64,000 nucleotides of DNA from Acinetobacter chengduensis (GCF_003664645.1 NZ_RCHC01000017.1:1-64000), one strand, 5' to 3'. Positions 49,877-59,343 are shown, counted from the stretch's first letter. The notes: generated by a model not told the origin, from the letters alone. Translations and numbers: made by a program.

Positions 49877-51430
49877 ATGAATGAATACGTTAATCGCCCC
49901 AATGGGCAATTCGATGCAATGTATTACTGGGATCAATTCCATCCAATTTTAAGTGCAGTGGCCATTTTATTGATTGGTTGGGTCATTGCCTTATTGGTTG
50001 CAGGAGCAATTAAAAAACTTTTGCAAAAACTCGGTACAAATCAAAAATTATCGAATGCAACAGGGCATCGCTCGAATATCGAAAGCATTGTGTCTCGGAT
50101 TGTGTTTTGGATTATTTTGGTGATTGCTGTGATTGGCGCACTGAATGTGCTGAATCTAAACAGTATTAGTGGTCCATTTAGCAATATGATTCAGCAGTTC
50201 CTGCTATTTGTGCCTCAGCTTTTGGCAGCCTTGGCCGTTGGTTTTATTGGCTGGATTGTGGCCAATTTGGTGAAAGTTGGTTCTCAAAAACTCTTAGACA
50301 AAACGCAACTAGATGAAAAACTCAGTTCTGATGTCGGTGTGAGTCCAATCAGTGAAAATATCAGTAATATTGTTTACTGGCTTATTTTGTTGCTGTTTTT
50401 ACCGATTGTACTGTCGATCTTAGGTCTTAATGGCTTGCTGTATCCTGTACAAAATATGGTGAATGTTGCCGTTTCATATTTGCCAAATCTGTTTATTGCA
50501 GGTGTGATTATCTTCGTTGGCTATATTTTGGCAAAAATTGTGCGTGGCATTGTCGAAGGTTTGGTCAGCAGTTTGAGCATACAACAGCAAGCTGAAAAAC
50601 TGGGCTTGTTTAAAAATGGCAATGTTGCACGCTTACTTGGCTCATTTGTATTCGCAATTATTATCTTTACGGCATTAATTGTGGCATTTGAAGCATTAGG
50701 CATCGATGCGATTTCGCAACCTGCGACCGCAATGTTGCATGAAGTGATGTACGCCATTCCAAATATTATTGCTGCAGGGCTGATTTTAATTTTGGCTTAT
50801 GTAGTATCTCGTTTGGTGGCGCGTTTAGTTGCAGAAGTTTTGGCAGGTACGGGTGTTGATAATGTGCCAGCAAAAGTGGACTTACAGCGCTTCTTAGGCA
50901 ACACGAAGCTGTCCGATATTGTGGGTTATTTAATCGTATTCTTTACCATGCTATTTGCAGTATCTGAAGCGGCGAACCGTTTGGGCTTTGCGCAAATCAG
51001 TGATTTAATTGCCATGTTTATTCACTTTGGTGCCAACATCTTGTTAGGCGCTGTAATCTTGGTGATTGGTTTTTGGCTGGCAAATGTTGTGGCAAATGTC
51101 GTACAACGTGGAGAGTACAATAGTTCGCGTTGGTTAGCTAATCTAGTGCGTGTACTGATTATGGGCTTGGTTGTGGCTATGGGCCTACGAGCTATGGGCA
51201 TTGCAGATTCAATTGTGAATCTAGCTTTTGGCTTAACCTTGGGCGCAGTTGCTGTTGCGTTTGCTTTGGCCTTTGGTTTAGGTGGCCGTCAACCCGCAGA
51301 GCGTTTATTGTCTGATTTATTAGATAAGGCTAAAAAAGAAGCTGAAAAGCCAGCAGAAGTTAAGGCTCAGTTAGTAGCACCACCAACGCCAATTATTACA
51401 CCACCACCTCCAACAGATACGCCTGAATGA
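49877..51430 (+). CDS. MscS-like mechanosensitive channel family protein with repeated TM helices
   Basis: A 517-residue membrane protein with about 10-11 helices. It contains several copies of a conserved helix unit (LLIGWVIALLVAGAIKKLL, ALAVGFIGWIVANLVKVG, AGVIIFVGYILAKIVRGIV, GLILILAYVVSRLVARLV, GAVILVIGFWLANVVANVV), the pattern of the conserved TM-helix family of small-conductance channel relatives. The C-terminus is a Pro-rich cytoplasmic tail (LVAPPTPIITPPPPTD). A full MscS beta domain is not obvious, so channel activity is an inference. It probably acts in osmotic stress. Confidence 0.82.
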   Translation: MNEYVNRPNGQFDAMYYWDQFHPILSAVAILLIGWVIALLVAGAIKKLLQKLGTNQKLSNATGHRSNIESIVSRIVFWIILVIAVIGALNVLNLNSISGPFSNMIQQFLLFVPQLLAALAVGFIGWIVANLVKVGSQKLLDKTQLDEKLSSDVGVSPISENISNIVYWLILLLFLPIVLSILGLNGLLYPVQNMVNVAVSYLPNLFIAGVIIFVGYILAKIVRGIVEGLVSSLSIQQQAEKLGLFKNGNVARLLGSFVFAIIIFTALIVAFEALGIDAISQPATAMLHEVMYAIPNIIAAGLILILAYVVSRLVARLVAEVLAGTGVDNVPAKVDLQRFLGNTKLSDIVGYLIVFFTMLFAVSEAANRLGFAQISDLIAMFIHFGANILLGAVILVIGFWLANVVANVVQRGEYNSSRWLANLVRVLIMGLVVAMGLRAMGIADSIVNLAFGLTLGAVAVAFALAFGLGGRQPAERLLSDLLDKAKKEAEKPAEVKAQLVAPPTPIITPPPPTDTPE

Positions 51431-51458
51431 CCTGAAATAACCTATACAATTAGACTTG

Positions 51459-51484
51459 AAATAACCACTCTAGGGTGGTTATTT
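51459..51484 (+). terminator. Terminator of the MscS-like gene
   Basis: AAATAACCAC / GTGGTTATTT with a 6-base loop and a short T tract, about 30 bases after the stop. Confidence 0.7.
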
Positions 51485-51528
51485 TAATGAATTCACATTC
51501 AATCTATACATCAAAAAAGGTAAAAATA

Positions 51529-51696
51529 ATGTCTAAGAAAGCCCCAAATAAATTTTTTGCGCCTATTGTGATTGCAGGCATTACCATTGGATTTCTTGCC
51601 AGTGCATATCAGTTTATTTTTGCACAAAAAAAGCGCAAGGAAAAACAAACGCCCGTGGCAGAACAAGTTGAAAATGAACAAGAAGTTCAAAAATAA
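51529..51696 (+). CDS. Small membrane protein, 55 residues
   Basis: A protein starting MSKKAPNKFFAPIVIAGITIG with one helix (about 10-27) and a highly charged tail (KKRKEKQTPVAEQVENEQEVQK). Cytoplasmic or periplasmic placement of the tail is open. The ATG at 51529 with AAGG upstream is preferred to longer starts that would begin inside the preceding terminator. Function unknown; it lies behind the MscS-like gene. Confidence 0.6.
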   Translation: MSKKAPNKFFAPIVIAGITIGFLASAYQFIFAQKKRKEKQTPVAEQVENEQEVQK

Positions 51697-51830
51697 TGGT
51701 TGAAATTTAATCTCATTTTGATATTTTAGTGACTGAATTGAAGCATACAGAATAAAAGATAGGGCCTTGTTTTCATCGGATTGAAACAGGCATGAATTAT
51801 GCTTTCAATAATATAAATGGAGTTAAAATA

Positions 51831-51995
51831 ATGGGGGTATTCCACATGGTCAATAAATTAGTCAACCGAATTTGGTCAAGCACGATTGTAGCGCCGAGCT
51901 ATATCCAACAAGCTGTGGTCAAAATGGATCGAACTATTCATCGCATGGACACCAGTCATCATGTACAATTGTTTAAAACCGATTATTTAGAATAA
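51831..51995 (+). CDS. Small protein of unknown function, 54 residues
   Basis: A frame starting MGVFHMVNKLVNRIWSSTIV, with no clear membrane helix, a basic-histidine middle (MDRTIHRMDTSHHVQLF) and the end KTDYLE. GGAG lies eight bases before the ATG at 51831; a second ATG five codons later also has a G-rich sequence before it. A strong terminator follows at 52037. The frame is short, so the call rests on the ribosome site and terminator. Confidence 0.5.
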   Translation: MGVFHMVNKLVNRIWSSTIVAPSYIQQAVVKMDRTIHRMDTSHHVQLFKTDYLE

Positions 51996-52036
51996 GTACA
52001 ATTCAACGATCAAACCCATACATGGTGATCGATAAA

Positions 52037-52070
52037 AAAAAGAGGCTGTTTAAACACACAGCCTCTTTTT
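52037..52070. terminator. Bidirectional terminator
   Basis: AAAAAGAGGCTGT / ACAGCCTCTTTTT with an 8-base loop between convergent genes. Confidence 0.92.
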
Positions 52071-52095
52071 ATTTAAATTTTAGATGAACGTAGTA

Positions 52096-53292
52096 TTAAA
52101 CATATTCTGAAGCTGCATGTGCAGATGACCATGCCCATTGGAAGTTGAAACCACCTAAGTGGCCCGTTACATCCAAAATTTCACCCACAAAAAATAGGCC
52201 TTTTTGCTTTTTACTTTCCATGGTTTTTGATGATACTTCAGTGGTATCTACACCGCCAAGCGTGACCTCTGCAGTACGATAACCTTCTGTGCCTGATGGT
52301 TTAACTTCAAATGCAGACAAGCGCTGTGCGATTTGTTCTAACTTCTCATCACTGATATTGCCAATTGCGGTGTCGGCATGTTCTAACCAGATTAAGTTTT
52401 GTAATTCAGTCACCACGCTTTTAGGTAAATGCTCAACCAATAAAGTGCGCAGTAGGACTTTGGCTTGGCTTTGCTTTTTCGACTTTAAAAAGTCGAGTAA
52501 ATCTAGGCTAGGTAAGAAATCGATTTTAAAACTTTGGCCTGCATCCCAATAATTTGACAATTGTAGTGAACTTGGCCCACTCAAACCGCGATGGGTAAAG
52601 AGTAGTGCTTCAGTAAAGCTATTTAAATGGTTAGATAGCGTTGCTTCAACGGCATTGCCACTTAAGCGCGTAGTGATTTCTTTAAAGCCGTCCGAGAACA
52701 TAAATGGAACCAAGCCTGCGCGTGTAGGATAGACATGATGACCAAATTGCTTGGCAATATCATAACCAATGCCTGAACCGCCTAGGGTAGGAATAGACAA
52801 GCCACCAGAGGCAACAACTACAGATTCAACTTCGAAGTAGCCCAAAGAGGTTGCGACTTGAAAACCTTGATCTATAGTATTTACAGCTTTGACTTCACAG
52901 CCAGTTTTAATCTCAACCAAGCCTGTTTTTTCACATTCCGACAGTAACATAGCCAAAATTTCTTTAGCACCATTTAAGGTGAAAAGCTGACCGTGTTTGC
53001 GTTCTTCATATTCAATGCCGTACTCACACACCATGCCAATAAAGTCCCAATTGGTATAACGCGTTAAAGCAGAAATCACAAAATGCGGATTGTGTGAGAT
53101 GAAGTTTTCAGGCTCAACATACAGGTTGGTAAAGTTACATTTACCACCACCTGACATCAGAATCTTTTTGCCCACTTTATTGGCTTTTTCGACCACGACC
53201 ACTTTACGGCCACGTTGAGCTGCCATATATGCTGTCATTAAACCCGATGCACCAGCACCTAAAACTAAAACATCGTAGTGATTTGAAGACAT
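52096..53292 (-). CDS. HI0933/BaiN family flavoprotein
   Basis: A 398-residue NAD(P)/FAD-dependent oxidoreductase. The FAD-binding start is VLVLGAGASGLMTAYMAAQRGRKVVVVEKA and is followed by KVGKKILMSGGGKCNFTN, the family hallmark. Later blocks are VVASGGLSIPTLGGSGIGYDIA, TEALLFTHRGLSGPSSLQLS and GEILDVTGHLGGFNFQWAWSSA. Relatives include E. coli YhiN (RdsA) and the BaiN enzyme of bile-acid reduction; the E. coli relative's substrate is not well defined. The ATG at 53292 is used; 16 extra codons upstream are unlikely. Confidence 0.9.
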   Translation of the reverse strand: MSSNHYDVLVLGAGASGLMTAYMAAQRGRKVVVVEKANKVGKKILMSGGGKCNFTNLYVEPENFISHNPHFVISALTRYTNWDFIGMVCEYGIEYEERKHGQLFTLNGAKEILAMLLSECEKTGLVEIKTGCEVKAVNTIDQGFQVATSLGYFEVESVVVASGGLSIPTLGGSGIGYDIAKQFGHHVYPTRAGLVPFMFSDGFKEITTRLSGNAVEATLSNHLNSFTEALLFTHRGLSGPSSLQLSNYWDAGQSFKIDFLPSLDLLDFLKSKKQSQAKVLLRTLLVEHLPKSVVTELQNLIWLEHADTAIGNISDEKLEQIAQRLSAFEVKPSGTEGYRTAEVTLGGVDTTEVSSKTMESKKQKGLFFVGEILDVTGHLGGFNFQWAWSSAHAASEYV

Positions 53293-53509
53293 GACAAACT
53301 CAATGAAACAGAAAAGCAGAGCATTATAGACGCTTTTCACGCGAAGCCGAATGTTGTTTCAATTTTTAAGAATAGATTGAGAGCGCATTCAAAGCTGTAT
53401 GACTTTATTTAAAGTTGATAAGGCCTTCAAATATCACAACTCATCGAATGAACATTAGCCGTAAATGAAGGCCAAATTTTATTCAGCATATTTTGAGATA
53501 CCTTAACTT

Positions 53510-54373
53510 TTATGGATTTAACCGACCTTGTAGACCGCCCGTGTGAATGACGAGCAGTTTCTGTTCGGGGCTAATGATGCCTGTCTGTATCATGTGTTCG
53601 AGTCCAAACATCATTTTAGCCGTATAAATCTGCTCAAGTGGAATGCTGTACTGGGTCTCGAAGCGTTGAATAAATTGCATCAGTTCAGGTGTGGTTTTGG
53701 CATAACCACCACAGCAGTAATCATCGATAATTTTCCAATTGCATTTGCTCGTGAGCCGCGCGACTTCATCATTTAAAAAAAGGCCTTTTAAAGCCGAAAA
53801 TCCTAAAACATGCTGATGAGATTGACTGGCTTGAATCAGCCCCGCAATAGTGCCACCTGTGCCTACGGCACAGCAAATCAAATCAAACTGCTGATCATCG
53901 GGTTTTAATATTTCTGTACAGCCCAAAATGGCCAATTGGTTTGTGCCACCTTCAGGAATGATGTAATGCTCTGGGAATTGTTGTTGTAGCTGTGCCAAAT
54001 AGTCTGGGCTTTGCTTGAGCCGATATTCCTCACGACTGACAAAATGCACTTGCATGCCTAACTGGCTGGCCGTGGCCAAAGTAGGGTTGAGCGGTTTATG
54101 TTTGAGTTCTTCACCACGAATGATCCCCACACTTTGAAAGCCAAATTGATCTGCAACAAAAGCAGTTGCGGCGATGTGATTTGAATAGGCACCTCCAAAG
54201 GTCAAAAGTTTACGATAGCCTTGTTGCTTCGCTTCTAAAAAGTTGTATTTGAGTTTAAAAAACTTATTGCCCGAAATTTGTGGATGGATCTGGTCTAAGC
54301 GTCGAATGGTGACCTGTATGCCATGCAACTGAAGGTGTTGATCTTGAATTTTTTGGGCAATAGCATCAAACAT
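53510..54373 (-). CDS. D-cysteine desulfhydrase / ACC deaminase family PLP enzyme
   Basis: A 287-residue fold-type II PLP enzyme. The Schiff-base lysine is K40 in SGNKFFKLKYN. FGGAYSNHIAATA binds the substrate carboxylate, and AVGTGGTIAGLI binds the PLP phosphate. Length is short for DcyD (about 328), and similar shorter proteins are annotated as 1-aminocyclopropane-1-carboxylate deaminase/D-cysteine desulfhydrase. The active-site residues that separate ACC deaminase from D-cysteine desulfhydrase cannot be settled by eye. It is monocistronic. Confidence 0.85.
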   Translation of the reverse strand: MFDAIAQKIQDQHLQLHGIQVTIRRLDQIHPQISGNKFFKLKYNFLEAKQQGYRKLLTFGGAYSNHIAATAFVADQFGFQSVGIIRGEELKHKPLNPTLATASQLGMQVHFVSREEYRLKQSPDYLAQLQQQFPEHYIIPEGGTNQLAILGCTEILKPDDQQFDLICCAVGTGGTIAGLIQASQSHQHVLGFSALKGLFLNDEVARLTSKCNWKIIDDYCCGGYAKTTPELMQFIQRFETQYSIPLEQIYTAKMMFGLEHMIQTGIISPEQKLLVIHTGGLQGRLNP

Positions 54374-54458
54374 AGCGAAAGTGGACTGAACAGGAGCTTT
54401 TGTATTGTAATCGATTCTGTGCAGTCCGACGATGAGCCAAGCAAGTGCGTGGCCTAAC

Positions 54459-55580
54459 TTAATTGGCTGAATTGGATGCAGTGTCTACCGAAGCGACAAC
54501 CGACATGCCAGGGGCTAAACGAGCTAAATCTTTTTGATTTGGGTCAATTTCAATACGTACAGCAATACGCTGGACCACTTTGGTGAAGTTCCCTGTGGTG
54601 TTATCTGGCTTTAACACGCTAAATTCTGAGCCTGTTGCAGGTGAAATGCGTGATACTTTCCCTGTAAATTTTTGATGATTCAGTGCGTCAACACTAAACC
54701 ATGCAGTTTGCCCAATTTTCATATTGGCAATTTGGGTTTCTTTAAAATTTGCAGTCACCCAGCGCTGTTGAGGTATAAGAGACATGAGCTGTGTGCCAGC
54801 GGCAACATATTGGCCTATACGCGGGCTGACTTCGCCCAGTTGTCCATCCATTGGGGCTAAAATGATGCTGTAATCTTTGGTGGTCACGGCTTGATCAAAC
54901 TGTGCTTGGGCACTGCTGACTTGTGCTTTTAAACCCGTTTGGGCTACTTGCGCTGTTTTTAAGGCTTCTTTCGCTACTAACACATTCGCTTCTGCTTGAT
55001 GAAGCAGTGCAAGATTATTTTTGACATCGGCACAGGCTTTATCTTGCTCGGTTTGTGAGGTTGCGCCTGAATCGCCTAATTGTTGATAGCGTTTGAGTTG
55101 CTGGAGTGACAGCATATAACTGGCTTCGGCTTGATCGGCCTTGGCTTGTGCAGCAATGATATCGGCCTTGCGTTGCTGAATCGTTTGACTTTGATTGGCT
55201 AAACTATTTTTTGCTTGATCGATACCTGATTGTGCCTGAGTGACTTTTTGATTATAGGTTGTAGCATCGATGTGCATTAAAGGCTGGCCCTTTTTGACCG
55301 TTTCAAAGTCTGTGACCAGAACATCTTTTACATAGCCGTTAATTTGTGAAGAGAGCACCGTGGTTTTACCTTTAATGTAACTATTTTCAGTCGATTCAAT
55401 CGCGCTATGAAAAGGACCTAATTTCCATGCCCACAAAATTAAACTGATACCCACTAACAATACAAAAAACATCAGCACCAATACGCGTTTATCGGTTGGA
55501 ATTAATTTGCTACTGGGCACTACAGGTGCGGGCATGGTAGGTGTAGGTGAAGCTAATTTTTCTTGTTCTGGCATGAACAT
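54459..55580 (-). CDS. HlyD/EmrA family membrane-fusion protein
   Basis: A 373-residue periplasmic adaptor. A cytoplasmic Pro-rich N-terminus is followed by one TM helix (about 32-52), a biotinyl-lipoyl half motif (TVLSSQINGYVKDVLVTDFETVKKGQPLMHID, in parts), a long alpha-helical hairpin (about 100-210, rich in Ala and Gln), and the second lipoyl half with ILAPMDGQLGEVSPRIGQYVAAG. The beta-barrel part contains VTANFKETQIANMKIGQ. It belongs with the adjacent MFS pump and should connect it to a TolC-like outer-membrane channel not in this window. It is the third gene of the tetR-led operon. Confidence 0.92.
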   Translation of the reverse strand: MFMPEQEKLASPTPTMPAPVVPSSKLIPTDKRVLVLMFFVLLVGISLILWAWKLGPFHSAIESTENSYIKGKTTVLSSQINGYVKDVLVTDFETVKKGQPLMHIDATTYNQKVTQAQSGIDQAKNSLANQSQTIQQRKADIIAAQAKADQAEASYMLSLQQLKRYQQLGDSGATSQTEQDKACADVKNNLALLHQAEANVLVAKEALKTAQVAQTGLKAQVSSAQAQFDQAVTTKDYSIILAPMDGQLGEVSPRIGQYVAAGTQLMSLIPQQRWVTANFKETQIANMKIGQTAWFSVDALNHQKFTGKVSRISPATGSEFSVLKPDNTTGNFTKVVQRIAVRIEIDPNQKDLARLAPGMSVVASVDTASNSAN

Positions 55581-55644
55581 TTTCTCTATATTCGCTAAAT
55601 TTTGATGGGTATAAGGACATTTAAAGGGTGCGGAATATAGGATG

Positions 55645-57303
55645 TTAACTGGTGTTGTGGTGTAAACGTTTTAGGCTACGATAATGACGGTAACGGTTGC
55701 TACCTATAGTGTAGAGCCCCCAAAAGAACAGCAATACCGCAAAAATTTGATTAAGAAGAATTACATCATTGTAGGCACGGACCTGTGCCTCTTTGGTCAC
55801 TGTTTGATTGAGGGTGCGTAAAGCTTGGTTGTATTGTAATTGTGGATCAAGGGTATAACGATGAGCATTCAGATTGTATATTTCTAAACGTTGTTCAACT
55901 TGAGGACTGGTGAGCGGTAAATCATTAATAATTTCAGCTTGATAATGCTGTGTACGCATTTGTTGGTAACTTGAATAAAAGGACGATCCGACCAAGCCAC
56001 CGAAGGTTTGGCTGGCAGAAAACAGCACAATAAATGTGACCATGTGACTTGGTCCTTTTTGCAATGCACTAATAATGCCCGTCAGTAATAAGGGACCAAT
56101 AAACATGCCACTGGCAAAGCCCACTAAAAACTGACTTGGGTAGAAGTTTTCAGGGCGTACATCAATAGTTAAATGGTGGTCAAAGGCGCTAGCAATCAGA
56201 ATAAGAAATACAGCACCCAATAAATGGAGTACCATTTTTTCACGGGAAAAGGTGAGTGCACTAAACAAAGTCCCTAATATAATGCCCGCCATAATCACTA
56301 CATAAAATGTCACAAATTGGTCAGGCCCCATGCCCATAGTCTTTAAAAAATTGACCGCAGCATAACTTTGTTCGGACATTAAAAATCGAATGGCAAATGC
56401 ACCAATAATAAAACGTATCGTCGCAGAGGTACTCAGCCAGCGTGTAATAATCAGTGGGTTGACGCGAAAGTGTTCATAGCATAAGCCAATGCAAATCAGC
56501 ACCCATGCTGCAATAAGTAAATAGGCCAGCCATTCGGCATTTTGCCACCACAAAATAGGACCTTGCGTCAGTACGACACATAAGCAAGCAAAGCCAGTCG
56601 CTAGTAACACAAAGGTAAAAATATCTTGAAATTCAAACACAGCAATACGTAAGCTACGGGGCAATTTGAGTGAAACGACCATGGCTAAGCAACACAGTGC
56701 CAAACCTAACTCGAAGGTATATAGCAGCGCCCAATCATTCACGTCGACTAAATACGGCGACATAATCCATGCCAAGGGAATACCCAGTTGCTGAAAGCCC
56801 AATGCCAAATATAAGCCACGACCAAAATTGACACGTGTAAAGGCTTGCATAATGTAATACATGCCTAATGAGCTAAGTGGCGCGGCCACCAAACCGCTGA
56901 CAATGCGGACAAATACCGCCATTTCAAAGGTATGCACAAAAAGATGTAAAATGAGAACCACAATAAAGGCGACTAGACCAATTTCAGAAAATAACCGTAG
57001 ACCATATTGTTGGCGAGCTTTAAATAAGATGAGGTTTGAGCTGACATTCGCCATCACGTATGCAGCTGGAATCCAAGCTACCTCTGAGGGCGTTAGGCCA
57101 TATTCACCTTGAATAAGGGGTAAATTTGCCGTAATAAAACCATTGCTTAAGCTCCCCGAAATTGCAACAAACAGGCCAATACAAAAGTACAGATAGCGCT
57201 TATAAGTTGGGTGTGCGATGGCTGCCGGAGACCCTGGCAAAGTTGGTTTTTCTTCAGCAGTCCAATCTGGAGCGGGCTCGAGTAGGCGTGGTGGTTGGCT
57301 CAT
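55645..57303 (-). CDS. DHA2-family MFS drug efflux pump, EmrB-like
   Basis: A 552-residue, 14-helix transporter. Key segments are FITANLPLIQGEYGLTPSEVAWIPAAYVMANVSS (in parts, helices 1-2), RIVSGLVAAPLSSLGMYYI and helix 11 with FPSQFLVGFASGMFIGPLL-like sequence. A short insert near the C-terminus (QQMRTQHYQAEIINDLPL) is typical of EmrB-like pumps. It probably exports hydrophobic drugs or fatty acids with the HlyD-type adaptor downstream (64 bases) and a TolC-type channel. It starts 11 bases after the tetR gene. Confidence 0.92.
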   Translation of the reverse strand: MSQPPRLLEPAPDWTAEEKPTLPGSPAAIAHPTYKRYLYFCIGLFVAISGSLSNGFITANLPLIQGEYGLTPSEVAWIPAAYVMANVSSNLILFKARQQYGLRLFSEIGLVAFIVVLILHLFVHTFEMAVFVRIVSGLVAAPLSSLGMYYIMQAFTRVNFGRGLYLALGFQQLGIPLAWIMSPYLVDVNDWALLYTFELGLALCCLAMVVSLKLPRSLRIAVFEFQDIFTFVLLATGFACLCVVLTQGPILWWQNAEWLAYLLIAAWVLICIGLCYEHFRVNPLIITRWLSTSATIRFIIGAFAIRFLMSEQSYAAVNFLKTMGMGPDQFVTFYVVIMAGIILGTLFSALTFSREKMVLHLLGAVFLILIASAFDHHLTIDVRPENFYPSQFLVGFASGMFIGPLLLTGIISALQKGPSHMVTFIVLFSASQTFGGLVGSSFYSSYQQMRTQHYQAEIINDLPLTSPQVEQRLEIYNLNAHRYTLDPQLQYNQALRTLNQTVTKEAQVRAYNDVILLNQIFAVLLFFWGLYTIGSNRYRHYRSLKRLHHNTS

Positions 57304-57314
57304 ATAAAATTGAC

Positions 57315-57869
57315 CTAAGCACGAATACCATTAAGTAATAATTCGACGGCACGCGTGGCCAATTTTTCTTGTTCTGCATGGGTATAGCCTTGCAATGCAG
57401 AGCGAAGGATTGAGGTCACCATGGCATAATCTTGAGGACTAAAATCTGCACGGCAGAGTCCGTGTTGAATGGCAGTATCAATCAGCGGTTGTAAAATGCT
57501 GTCACGGCGTTGGTAAATTTGCACCATGGCAGGGTCGTGACGGTCGATCACACGCCAGTATTCCATTAATGCGGTCAGATAAGGAATATTATGAATGTGG
57601 TCGTAAATGAGACGAATAAAACCGTCTTCATATTGGGCATGCTGACGTGCTCGGCTCTCTAAACGATTAAGTGCTTGTTCCATCAGCGCTAAAACCAATT
57701 CACGACGATCTGAAAAATTACGATAAAACGTTGCACGCCCGACTTGCGCATCATCAATGATCAGTTGTAAGGGAGCATTAATGCCATGCATACGAAAAAT
57801 ACGAATAGCTGCAGCTAAAAGTTCTTCACGGTTTTGGGTGGCACGTTCTTGGCGTAAAGACATAATCAT
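57315..57869 (-). CDS. TetR/AcrR family repressor of the efflux operon
   Basis: A 184-residue regulator. The HTH is at about residues 27-54 (MHGINAPLQLIIDDAQVGRATFYRNFSDR), preceded by EELLAAAIRIF. The helical C-terminal part should bind the inducer. It is the first gene of its operon, 11 bases before the pump gene, so it represses itself and the pump in the usual way. A perfect palindrome 32 bases upstream of its start (57902-57921) is the likely operator. The start may be the ATG at 57863 instead. Confidence 0.92.
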   Translation of the reverse strand: MIMSLRQERATQNREELLAAAIRIFRMHGINAPLQLIIDDAQVGRATFYRNFSDRRELVLALMEQALNRLESRARQHAQYEDGFIRLIYDHIHNIPYLTALMEYWRVIDRHDPAMVQIYQRRDSILQPLIDTAIQHGLCRADFSPQDYAMVTSILRSALQGYTHAEQEKLATRAVELLLNGIRA

Positions 57870-57901
57870 TCTAAGTTTAATGTGTGGTTATCTGCTTATT
57901 T

Positions 57902-57921
57902 AACGGACAAAAGTGTCCGTT
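57902..57921. promoter_or_regulatory. Operator candidate of the TetR-type repressor
   Basis: AACGGACA (57902-57909) and TGTCCGTT (57914-57921) form a perfect 8-bp inverted repeat around AAAG. Its size and its place just upstream of tetR are what a TetR dimer needs. Confidence 0.72.
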
Positions 57922-58254
57922 GTAAATATTCTAAATTGTTGCAAATTGTAAGATCTATTCCTATGGTCTCAGTGACACGCTATGCGTAGCTTTGGCATGA
58001 CATACTTTAAATATGAGTATTTGTTGCTGTAAAATCATTTTATATTTATAAAAAATAATTAAATATTAAATGCTTGAATTTAAATTTTGTATTTTATTAC
58101 ATCAAAGATATCTTTTAATGGCGCAGGTTTTATGATGCTTGAAGGGCATTATTTCCCTAAAATAAAACCAGCATATATATGATAGAAAGATGGCTACATG
58201 ATTAAATAAAATGCTATGCTGAAAATAACAATAAGAATGATGGAGGGGATAACA
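57922..58254. other. AT-rich gap between tetR and the small lipoprotein
   Basis: No credible ORF and no structured RNA seen. It holds the tetR-operon promoter on one side and the lipoprotein promoter on the other. Very low GC (for example around 58030-58100). Confidence 0.4.
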
Positions 58255-58482
58255 ATGAAAAAATTATCCTTAGCGACGTGCCAGAGATTGGGCACAGTGA
58301 TACTGGCTGGCATTGTAATGAACCTTACGGCCTGCGATGCTAAAGAGGATTTGAGCAAGCCTCAAACTGAAGCACGTACCATGATTATTGGTGGCGTACC
58401 TGTCAATGAACGTGATTATAGACATCCCAAAGATGATCTCGCATTTAATGAAGCGATTGCACAAGATGATGATCGTTATTAA
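58255..58482 (+). CDS. Small putative lipoprotein
   Basis: A 75-residue protein starting MKKLSLATCQRLGTVILAG, with a lipobox LTAC, so the mature protein begins at the Cys (about residue 27). The remaining 48 residues are polar and acidic (EAIAQDDDRY at the end). GGAGGGG lies just before the ATG at 58255; longer starts are less likely. It has its own terminator. The family is unknown to me; an envelope location is inferred. Confidence 0.75.
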   Translation: MKKLSLATCQRLGTVILAGIVMNLTACDAKEDLSKPQTEARTMIIGGVPVNERDYRHPKDDLAFNEAIAQDDDRY

Positions 58483-58517
58483 CACATGAGTTGTAGTGAA
58501 AACAGCATAACCCACTC

Positions 58518-58548
58518 AAAAAGCCATACTTTGAAGTATGGCTTTTTT
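58518..58548 (+). terminator. Terminator of the small lipoprotein gene
   Basis: AAAAAGCCATAC / GTATGGCTTTTTT with a 7-base apical region and T run. Confidence 0.92.
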
Positions 58549-58719
58549 GTATGTGGTGCTTAATCCATCGACTTAAGGCTTTAAGCTATTTATTATTCGC
58601 TGTTTTTTTCATCTTATAGTGATTTATACGGTCAATTTGAGCAAGTGCTGAAATAAATAGTGAGAAATTCAATGTTGATCCCGTTAAACTGAGCAGGAAT
58701 TTTTGAGACGAGACGCGCT

Positions 58720-59343
58720 GTGGAATCATTCTGGATTTTGGGTTCAATTGCTGCTGCTTTATTATTAGGCGCAATGAGCCCCGGGCCAACGTCGATTTAT
58801 GTGGCTAAAAACTCAATTGCGATTTCACGCCAGCATGGTTTATTTACAGCACTAGGTACTGGGCTTGGCGCTGCCATTTTTGCTTTGTTAGCGGTGCTTG
58901 GTCTACAAGCATTTTTATTGGCAGTGCCGTCGGCATATTTAGCCCTTAAAATTTGTGGTGGTTTATATTTACTTTGGATGGCATTTAAAATTATTAAACA
59001 TGCCAAAGAACCGATTGATGCAGGACAGGATGCGATGGCACAAATGTCTTTGCGTCGCGCATTTACCACGGGCTTAATTACTCAATTATCTAATCCTAAA
59101 ATCGCTATTGTGTTGGCGAGTATTTTTACAGCGCTTTTACCGAAAGAGATTCCAACCTATTTTTATTTTGTGTTGCCATTGCTGTGCTTTTTTATTGATG
59201 CGGGCTGGTGCTCGTTGGTCGCAGTTGCGCTATCTGCAGAAAAGCCACGCCGTATCTATTTGAAATTTAAAGCAGGGTTTGACCGTGCTGCAGGTGCAGT
59301 CATGACAGTACTTGGTTTGAAACTGATTTTTGGTATGAAATAA
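58720..59343 (+). CDS. LysE family amino acid exporter (RhtB-like)
   Basis: A 207-residue membrane protein of the LysE/RhtB family. It has about six helices and the signature LLLGAMSPGPTSIYVAKNSIAISRQHGLFTALGTGLGA (in parts, residues 14-51), LSNPKIAIVLASIF, and a C-terminal DRAAGAVMTVLGLKLI. It exports neutral or basic amino acids or homoserine lactone-like compounds. The start codon is GTG at 58720, because MESFWILGS has the right N-terminal topology and no ATG lies near. Confidence 0.9.
   Translation: MESFWILGSIAAALLLGAMSPGPTSIYVAKNSIAISRQHGLFTALGTGLGAAIFALLAVLGLQAFLLAVPSAYLALKICGGLYLLWMAFKIIKHAKEPIDAGQDAMAQMSLRRAFTTGLITQLSNPKIAIVLASIFTALLPKEIPTYFYFVLPLLCFFIDAGWCSLVAVALSAEKPRRIYLKFKAGFDRAAGAVMTVLGLKLIFGMK

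Noticed and set aside
53422..53473. GGCCTTCA / TGAAGGCC inverted repeat downstream of the flavoprotein start and after the PLP enzyme gene
   Set aside because: The 36-base loop is long and no T run follows on either strand, so neither a terminator nor an operator can be argued.
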